DNA of 64,000 bases from Cystobasidium ongulense (lineage: Eukaryota > Basidiomycota > Cystobasidiomycetes > Cystobasidiales > Cystobasidiaceae). The notes under the pieces are model-generated. The model had not been told where the DNA came from. It saw only the letters and a program-made list of their open reading frames with translations, and did no database searches. The position numbers were made by a program, and so were the translations under genes. Of this stretch, positions 57,130 through 64,000 are shown one piece after another (within the stretch, counting starts at the first letter, position 1; each line of letters starts with the position of its first letter). Location of the stretch: the NCBI GenBank assembly GCA_022835595.1, contig BQUP01000002.1, positions 2,156,534-2,220,533 on the forward strand, in the 5' to 3' direction.

Positions 57130-58058
57130 GGATTGCCGCTGGTGGATGTGGTTGTCAGAGAGGATTGCAAGCTGGAGGATGGGCAGTCGGGTGTAATATC
57201 TACCTATAATGTATAGAAGATGTGGAGAACCTGCCAGCTGAAAAGATCGGCCCGAATCGCTATTCTTCTCTCTCCTCCTGACTGACCGGTACTGCAGTCG
57301 GAAGATAGCACACAAAGCGAGACAGCGAGCGAGCCTCCGAAGTGCGATGGTCTGCCTCGGAGCACAGCATACGAACACGAGTTCCAGATCTGCCACGCAT
57401 CGTCCCCTCGGACTCGCCCCATTCATCGAGGCCTGCGCCGTTGCTTTCTGGCGGGATGCTTCGAAAGCCAGATACCGCAAGCCTTCCTGACCATCGACCA
57501 TCGTCAAGACTGCATCCGCGCTATCCGGCAATGATAAAATGTCCGCCATTGGCCGCTCCGAGTCGGTCAGGACCCTCTTCAGCTTCACGGCTCGGAAGGA
57601 AATAGTCGACTTTGAAGGACATTGAACGAAAAACTTGAACAGTGCTCTGTGCGGGGCCATCCAGACTTTTTCTGCGCGCTGATGGGCTGCAAACTAATGC
57701 GATGCGCACTGGGACCCCCGCGAACCTTGGTTGTGTTGCTCTCCTGACTCCATGTCTTTCTCCTCTGCTCCAACTTGCTCTTGATTCATCAGCACCAGAA
57801 GCAGTACTACCACCGCCCTTCCATTCAGTAGCTCTGCCTTGCACCACGTACACCAACACCTGTATCCTTCTTCCAGAAAACCCCTCCCTCTTTATTCTCC
57901 AGTCTCCAGCTTCCAGCCCAAACAAACGCGTCGCGCCTTTAAGCTAAAGTGTAAGCTCATCTTTCGTAGCGACTCGTTGGACTGACACACAACTGACGCA
58001 AAACGTACACAGTCGCGTTTCATATACACGTGGAAGCCGGATTGAACAACACTCCGCC
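57130..58058. promoter_or_regulatory. Divergent upstream region (endotoxin-like gene / Ser-rich gene)
   Basis: 929 bp. It includes the right repeat copy and, on the minus strand, an open frame in register with the endotoxin-like CDS back to 57660, which could hide a longer N-terminus. The 200 bp before 58059 are C/A-rich leader-like sequence. Confidence 0.45.
57228..57425. repeat. Degenerate direct repeat, right copy
   Basis: Second copy of the roughly 200-bp degenerate repeat described at 55785-55990, just upstream (5') of the endotoxin-domain-like gene. Read on the minus strand, both copies can encode a similar peptide, SVRRR followed by DSGRSF, in an open frame. Confidence 0.6.
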
Positions 58059-60176
58059 ATGCCCCTTCCAGCGTCTCTCTTCCTCCAACGAGGGCGCTCG
58101 GAGTCCATGATGAAAACCGTCGACAAGCACGGCACTGCAACTGGTCCCAGCTCGACTGTCAACACGAGCATGCTCGAGGCGCAGAGCATCGGCAGACCCG
58201 ACGGACTCGAACTCGGTGAAAGTGGCCCACCCTTGTGCACCCCTCCCATCACCATGACAGCCTTTGACAACGCCTATGGCCCGCATGGCTTGCTCGCGAG
58301 TGCAATGTCCTGCTCGTATGAAGCACCTCGCACGCACGCTTCAAACGCCTTGCATTCGTTCAACCCCCGCGCCAACTTGCTAAGGAGGACCTCGAGCTCT
58401 TCGACGCTTGATAGCAGTGAGGATGAGGAGGAAGTCGCTTGGTCAGCTTTCGATGTTGAACGTCTTACAGCTGTAAGTATTGAAATCTGTGCCCTGGACC
58501 AACGAGACGCGTCTGACTGACTCGCTATTGCATTTGGCGTCTGCATGTACTACGCGAAAACAAGGTCTACGAAGCTTGCGTAGAAGAAGCATCTTTTGAA
58601 ACACCCTTCTCAGGACCACCACCATCACAATTGCTCCATGCAATAGCAAAAGCATGTCGCAGAGCATACAAAGAAGATTGGCCACACTCAATCACTCAAA
58701 CTAGATTGAAAGCGAATCAAATTGCAAGAGAAAAAGAGAGACTGGAAAATGGTGATTGGATGAATGGATTTGGAAGTAGGAGACCTAGTGTTGAAGCCAC
58801 TCCTAAACCTCCTGGTCAAGGTGGAAAGGGAGCTGAAGCTACTGTGAGTGTCACTTTGACGATTACGGGAACGTGCATGTGGATGGTCTTACTGAGTGGT
58901 TTGGTTCGTATTGCGCTATAGCCACGAAGGAAGCTGCGACGGAATGATTCGATGGACTCCCTCCCTGAAAGCTGGGATCTAGGCGCAGTTGCAAAGTGAG
59001 TTGCACTGTAGATATCTCAATCAGCAGGTCGCTTAATACCCTGATATGGTCAACAGGCTCTCCGACAAGTTGAATAAATCTGGCGAAGATGATCCACACC
59101 TGTACAACTACCCTCACCGCCTACGCACCGACCTGACCTCGTCCGGTTCCGATGATCAAGTCCTTCCACCTCGTTCAGCTACTTTCCCTGGTCGCTTATT
59201 ACGAAGCATGACGTTTACAGCTTTGAATAATATGGATGAAGAAGCTTCATTCGCTAATTCCTCGATGGCGCAACTGCCTTCTTATCACAAAGAAGAGCAG
59301 GAAGGAAGCACTAATTACGCACAACATTCACTAGCACAAAGTGATACAAGTCTACAAATCACAATGCCATCAAGACGACCTTCTTTGAAACCAGGCTTTG
59401 GAATGTACTTGAATGAAACTCACTCTAAACCTCACCAACATCAGCCGAATACTCTATATCACGCACCATCGAATACATCACTATTTTCAGAAGCTCCTTC
59501 GTCTATTTATTCAAATAATTCACTTAATAATAGTATGGATACTATGGCTCTTTCCTCTTCTTCGAATAATGGTTCCTCTATCTATGGATCTTCTTTCGCT
59601 TCTACTGCTTCTGGTTTTTCATCCCTCAATGGAAAGAAGAGAATGCTTCACTCGTTCAATAATTATGATGATGATGATGAAGCGTCGGAGGAAGTTGGAT
59701 CAAATCATAATGTATCTTGGACATTGAACGGTCCCTTTGGGGCACCTTCCGTTCCGACTACGGTTGTGAACTCCACTGGAGCATTCGAAACTCCTTCTAT
59801 TGTCACCGATGGTCATGGAGCTATAGATTACTTCACTGCTTTTGGCACGTCGATTCTAGATTCCAGCGCAGCTACACCTAAAGATACTACTTCGGTCTCT
59901 ATCACTAGCAATAAAAGACCCTACCCAGGAAATCTGAACACAAACGCCGCGAAACCATCTCTCCACAAAAGCTATACATTTGATGCAATTTCGACTTCTC
60001 CGACCAAGAAATACATGAGAATGGACGAAGGATGGTCCTCTTTCCAGCCTGGTCAATCGTACGCCAATGGAATTGGATACAGTGGCAGCATCGGTGGCAG
60101 TAATAGTGGTGGTGGTATGATGCTGGAAAGTCCTTTTGAAATGGAATTTGGATCACCGAATCTGAAACAGAAATAA
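58059..60176 (+). CDS. Ser/Asn-rich protein of unknown function
   Basis: Not recognised. Exons 58059-58472, 58565-58843, 58922-58995 and 59057-60176 join in phase to 628 aa. Residues 100-145 hold a Ser/acidic patch (SSSSTLDSSEDEEEVAW), then the only likely folded segment, YEACVEEASFETPFSGPPPS and LLHAIAKACRRAYKEDWPHS, running into a basic helix (TRLKANQIAREKERLENG). Next come RRKLRRNDSMDSLPESWDLG (an R-x-x-S phosphosite-like context), HRLRTDLTSSGSDDQVLPPR, and a 300-residue tail of Ser/Asn/Thr/Gly low complexity with SPTKKYMRMDEGW near the end. The AKACRRAYKEDWPHS block probably marks a conserved fungal regulatory family, perhaps a transcriptional or cell-cycle factor. No DNA-binding domain or membrane segment is visible. 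Confidence 0.78.
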
Positions 60177-61708
60177 ATTAATCTGTTATGAGGATTTAAT
60201 GGTAGATCGATGCTTGAAACAAGATACTGTAGCAAAACGCAAGTGTCTGAACTAACAAAATACACGTCAATCATCAAGCTCAGACGCAGATGCGCTATCC
60301 AACGATACCTTCTCCACAGCTTTCCAATGAAAGAAGTATAAAGATACCGCTTTTAGCACAAGATACCCGAAACCTTTCATAATTGCAAGACGCTCTCATG
60401 CATGATAAACGATACACTCAAGCACTTCTTCAAGCTTGAATGTGTTTCTTCGCAAGAACCCTGATCTCTTCTTGGCCTACGACTGCAATTTTTCGCACTT
60501 CTATTTAGTATTTCGTTTTGCTATCTTTACGAACTAATTAAACTAATCTTTGCCAGTACGATATGCTTATACTATTCCCCCAGTTACCATATGAATAATT
60601 AGTCTTGCTTCCCGATTCTTGATAGTGCCTGTTCTTACTATGTGACATGATTCAGCCCTCAAATACCATACAGAGTTCAGACATTCATCGTGCTCGATTA
60701 ACGGTAATATGAGAGAACTCCTTAGTCATCTTTATACCTCTTTCCTTGACCATTGTTGTCGTTGTTAGTTTCCGTCTTTCTTGGTTATCCTTACGAACGA
60801 ATCATCATACAAATGCGAGTTTGACGTTACAGGATGTTTACATGACTCTGTATTGCGCTGTAAAGATTGTCGAGTAAGCGTGTTAATGTTCGAGTCTGTC
60901 ATATCGACTATTTATTGCAGTTCACACACTCGTGCCGGCGGCGGCAGATCGGCGTACGCTTTGATAGGCAGCGCAAGCGATGTCACTCGATGGCTAGTAG
61001 ATATGTGATGGGCATGTTACTTCAAGTAGGAGTACCTCGGGTTCATTGGTCGAAGCAGCTGACCGAAGTGGATGAGGTGATGTTGCAGCCACTGGAAATT
61101 GGCGGATTGCGGGAGTGGGAGACGCAGCGAGCGTTGTACGGGAGTGTCTAGCTTGGGGCGATCTATATATTCCATTCTCTTTCCAATTCCAAACACCTGC
61201 ACTCGGTCGAGTCTGTTCAGAGTCAAGCGCCATCGAGCTCGACAATTCTCGATTTCTCGTCTTTCTTCAACAACCGCCATCAGCCCACGGCGGGACAATA
61301 TCATATCATATCATATCATATCATATCTGTCAGACAGGCAGGCAGGCAAGCAGCAACTCGTGTGGTCGTGCAGACCAGTCAAGTCAAGATTGTCCTGGCT
61401 GCATACTGTGCACCAACTAGGCCCACTTGGACTCGCCTAGTCCTTCCACTTGAACGCACTCCAGCCCATCCATCACTCCGTTATCACGCTTTGAACGAGG
61501 CAAGACACGAGCGAGGTGAGAGAAGGACAGTCAGCGGTCAGAGATGACTGGACATGGAGTAACACTCATCCACACAGCTGCACTCGGGCTCAGCCCAACT
61601 CACTCCATCTTCACGCACCTGGCTTCCAATCTCTGCTAAGCCGCACGCCGCCGCCGCCGCAATTACCGCGCAAACGAGGTTGCAAATACTCAACAAGCCG
61701 TTGCAACA
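60177..61708 (+). other. Long intergenic region upstream of RHO2
   Basis: About 1.5 kb without a supported gene. The left 700 bp are AT-rich with scattered T-runs. The right part, next to RHO2, contains a pentanucleotide microsatellite (61298-61327) followed by AGGC tetramers, then C/A-rich leader-like sequence. Short open frames around 60994-61304 occur on both strands without bias. Confidence 0.5.
61298..61327. repeat. (ATATC)6 microsatellite
   Basis: Six perfect tandem copies of ATATC, followed after a few bases by a short AGGC tetramer run (cagacaggcaggcaggc). It lies about 380 bp before the RHO2 start codon. Confidence 0.95.
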
Positions 61709-63063
61709 ATGGCTCCACAAGCGGTGCGCTTGCACATGATCCAGCAAGGCAGAATGCATTACTGACACTATCCATCCACAGATACGCAGGAAACTGGTCA
61801 TTGTCGGTCAGTCGCATCCGCACGTCATCAAAGCCCCGAGACTGGCAGCGCGCACATAGGCGACTTGGACATATTGGAATGTACTGATGCTTGCTTCCGC
61901 AGGCGATGGTGCATCAGGCAAGACCTCGCTCCTCTCTGTGTTCGCGATGGGCGAATTCCCAAAGTAGGTCTCCTACACCCGTCTCCCTGCCAAGTCAATT
62001 GAAAAGCGAGCAAGTAGAAAAAAAGGCCCGCGGAAAGATCGCTGCATGACGGAGATCTATTCTGAATATAACAGCCCTCCACAACACATGCTGATAGAAA
62101 CCTCCTGCAGAGAATACCATCCTACAATATTCGAAAATTATGTAGCTGAAATACGGTAAGTCGCGCTCGTGGCGGGATGTAGTGGAGAATCGATTCCATT
62201 CTTGTATTCTTCGAGACCAATCGACTTAGTCAATTATCTTTCCATTCCGCAGTCTCGATGGGAAACCTGTTCAATTAGCACTATGGGACACCGCTGGTCA
62301 AGAAGAGTACGAGGTGGGTTATACACTATAATTCCGTTTGCCTTTATATTAGACGGGCGGAGACAGGCAGAACAGATGTATCTTCGCGCGCGTCGGTGAA
62401 ATTTACTGACATCAATGTATATTTTCTTTCGTGTCATTCCATTTGTTGCAGCGTCTCCGACCTTTATCATATTCAAAGTCACATATCATCCTCATAGCCT
62501 TCTCAATCGATACGCCAGATAGTTTAGACAATGTATTATCAAAATGGATTGAAGAAGTTAGATCTATATGTGGTCCTGATATTCCTGTTATGCTTGTGGG
62601 ATGCAAGAGGGATTTGCGAGATGATGCTGTAGCTAAAGGTGATGGCAGCGCAGATGATGAGAGACGCTTTGTCTCGTCGAAAAAGGTGAGTGCAGATCAC
62701 GTCTGCACAGTCTTGTTAGTACTATTCCATTGTTAACGATGAACGGGTCAACAGGGCGAAGCGACAGCAAGAGAAATAGGAGCAAAGTTTTACAAAGAAT
62801 GCTCCGCGCTGCTTAATTCTGGAGTTGACGATATTTTTGAAGCTGCAACACGGCAAGCAATGCTAGCGAGAGCAGCATCATCAGCTCACGGGACAGGTCT
62901 TGTAGGAGGGGGAACAAATGGCAGAAGCACGCTAGGAGGTGATGGCTTGAAGAGTGAAAGAAGGAAATCTGGAATGGGGCTTAATGGGGGGTATTCTGGT
63001 TCGGAAGAAAAAAATGGAATGGGTAGTGGGAACAGCTCGAAAGGATGCTGCATCGTAGTCTAA
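61709..63063 (+). CDS. RHO2: Rho-family small GTPase, Rho2 type
   Basis: Membrane-attached molecular switch that in fungi controls cell-wall alpha-glucan synthesis, polarity and the wall-integrity MAPK pathway; 249 aa. Seven exons: 61709-61723 (15 nt), 61782-61806, 61903-61963, 62111-62155, 62253-62313, 62452-62685, 62755-63063. Splicing gives MAPQAIRRKLVIVGDG, P-loop GDGASGKTS, switch I EYHPTIFENYV, switch II DTAGQEEYERLRPLSYSKSH, the Rho insert region after WIEEVRSICGPDIPV, the G4 motif VGCKRDL and G5 ECSALLNSG. The blocks QLALWDTAGQEEYERLRP, SIDTPDSLDNV and GVDDIFEAATR match fission-yeast Rho2 better than Rho1 or Rho3. The tail is Gly/Ser-rich and longer than usual, ending GCCIVV: a CaaX box (CIVV) with an adjacent Cys for palmitoylation. 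The two tiny first exons carry the start of the P-loop. Confidence 0.93.
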
Positions 63064-64000
63064 TTGAGAGAACGTTTTGACTCTAGTCTTCCTGTTGAAT
63101 AACTTACCAAAGTTGTTCGATGCTTTCCCTTCACGATATACTCAAGACTTCGAAAACACAGACGGGCAGCCTCGGCTCTTTTTGGAGGCAATTGTCTCCC
63201 GTCTTGCTTATCGACAATGATAACATATTCCCCAAGACCAGCTAGGTCGTTACACCTTCCATTCTCGCTTCACGATAACGCCCAACATACAAGCAGTACG
63301 CAAAAACTTACAATGAAATCTTCAGCATGTGACTGCAGCCTCAAAGAAGTTCACTTGGGGCCACCAACGTTCATTCAGTTTCATTTTCTGTTGATAGAAT
63401 TATCCTTTTCACCGGTTCTTTTCCAAACACAAGTATTTCAGTTTAGCTATACTTCTACTTCAAATATTCATTCTTCCCTTTCTCAATTATTTCCCTCGTC
63501 GTTGTTATTCAAGATATACATGAACTTCGTTGGGTGTAGCTTGCCTGCGTATTTCAAACTAGATTCAGATTCAAAATCGTCTTCATACCGATTCGAGCAT
63601 GTGCGATCTGTGTTCGTGTTCTTGTATGTTATGCACAATCGACTATGTGTGTGAGCGTCGGGGGCAATTCGGTTCGGCACGCTGCACGTGATCTAAGCTC
63701 ACCCTCGTACATAGAAGCTTGTGTGATAATTGGAGGTACTGCCTGTATGTAGGCTCTATCTACAGCCTTCCCGGAATTGGAGCATTTCTCGAAGATAGCA
63801 CATATCCAGGTATACGCTGCTACAGCATAGGCGTATGCGTCGCGTCAGACAATCAAGCCAGCTTTTCAAACATACATGACAAAAGCATATCTCCTAGTAA
63901 ATGTGGCAGTTGTACATCTTAACTTGCGTCCTTTTCTTTTCTGACCACTCCCAAGAAAGTATACCTAAGTCTCGAGATTAAGTTTTCCATTAACAGCAAG
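63064..64000 (+). other. Stretch after RHO2 to the window edge, no gene seen
   Basis: 937 bp. The left side is RHO2 3' sequence. The frame at 63217-63654 (+) is open for 145 codons, but it is Phe/Ser/Leu-rich with AT-rich codons unlike its neighbours, and lacks motifs and splice links. I call no gene. Confidence 0.5.

Noticed and set aside
57130-57660. In-frame N-terminal extension of the endotoxin-domain-like protein back to 57660
   Set aside because: Open, but without a plausible fold or signal; MAGKLAGEAARDW is a better start. Kept only as an alternative.
63217-63654. 145-codon plus-strand frame after RHO2
   Set aside because: AT-rich, Phe/Ser-rich, no motif, no splice context and codon use unlike the neighbouring genes.
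1-64000. Search for tRNA/rRNA genes, transposons, LTR elements or CRISPR-like arrays
   Set aside because: Reading both strands showed no tRNA B-box plus cloverleaf, no rRNA-like blocks, no reverse transcriptase or transposase motifs, no long terminal repeats and no regularly spaced repeats. A covariance-model scan could still find a short tRNA that I missed.

Overview
The window is nuclear DNA of a filamentous or dimorphic fungus, most likely a basidiomycete. Almost every gene is split by many short introns. Nearly all are 50-100 bp, with GTRNGT-like donors and YAG acceptors. Gene spacing is tight, both strands are used, and the gene set is typically fungal (SEC16, NST1, RFT1, S1/P1 nuclease, P450, RHO2). 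I cannot place it below phylum. No rRNA, tRNA, CRISPR, prophage-like or recognisable transposon sequence was seen. I rebuilt exon structures by hand from splice signals, reading phase and family conservation. All but a few junctions close in phase.

Layout. 1-4838 (+): 3' part of SEC16. 5088-8362: FabG-type SDR (-), small mitochondrial protein (+), HAD hydrolase (-). 9008-15207 (+): very large NST1. 15839-18257 (+): an unresolved multi-exon gene. 19102-20428 (-): TATA-binding protein. 21886-23480 (+): Ser/Asn/Gln-rich single-pass membrane protein. 23608-35030 (-): RFT1, secreted S1/P1 nuclease, two tandem paralogous SDRs, a GT31-type glycosyltransferase and the helicase DBP9. 35332-41929 (+): poly-Q/coiled-coil nuclear-type protein, D-2-hydroxyglutarate dehydrogenase, microsomal-type epoxide hydrolase. 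42288-45415 (-): MATH-BTB protein and homoserine kinase THR1. 45748-48756 (+): helicase DRS1. 48833-51902 (-): two tandem zinc alcohol dehydrogenases. 53117-55441 (+): cytochrome P450. 56123-57129 (-): a protein resembling the helical domain of delta-endotoxins, bracketed by degenerate direct repeats. 58059-60176 (+): Ser/Asn-rich unknown. 61709-63063 (+): RHO2-type GTPase.

There is no single pathway cluster. Themes are secretory-pathway and wall biology (SEC16, RFT1, GT31, RHO2, membrane protein), 60S ribosome assembly (DBP9 and DRS1, each sharing a short divergent promoter with a neighbour), and redox or detoxification enzymes (three SDRs, two ADHs, P450, epoxide hydrolase, D2HGDH). The most unusual items are the endotoxin-domain-like gene between direct repeats, the ADH pair that differs by exactly one intron, the in-frame 93-nt intron near the epoxide hydrolase catalytic His, and the unresolved gene at 15.8-18.3 kb.
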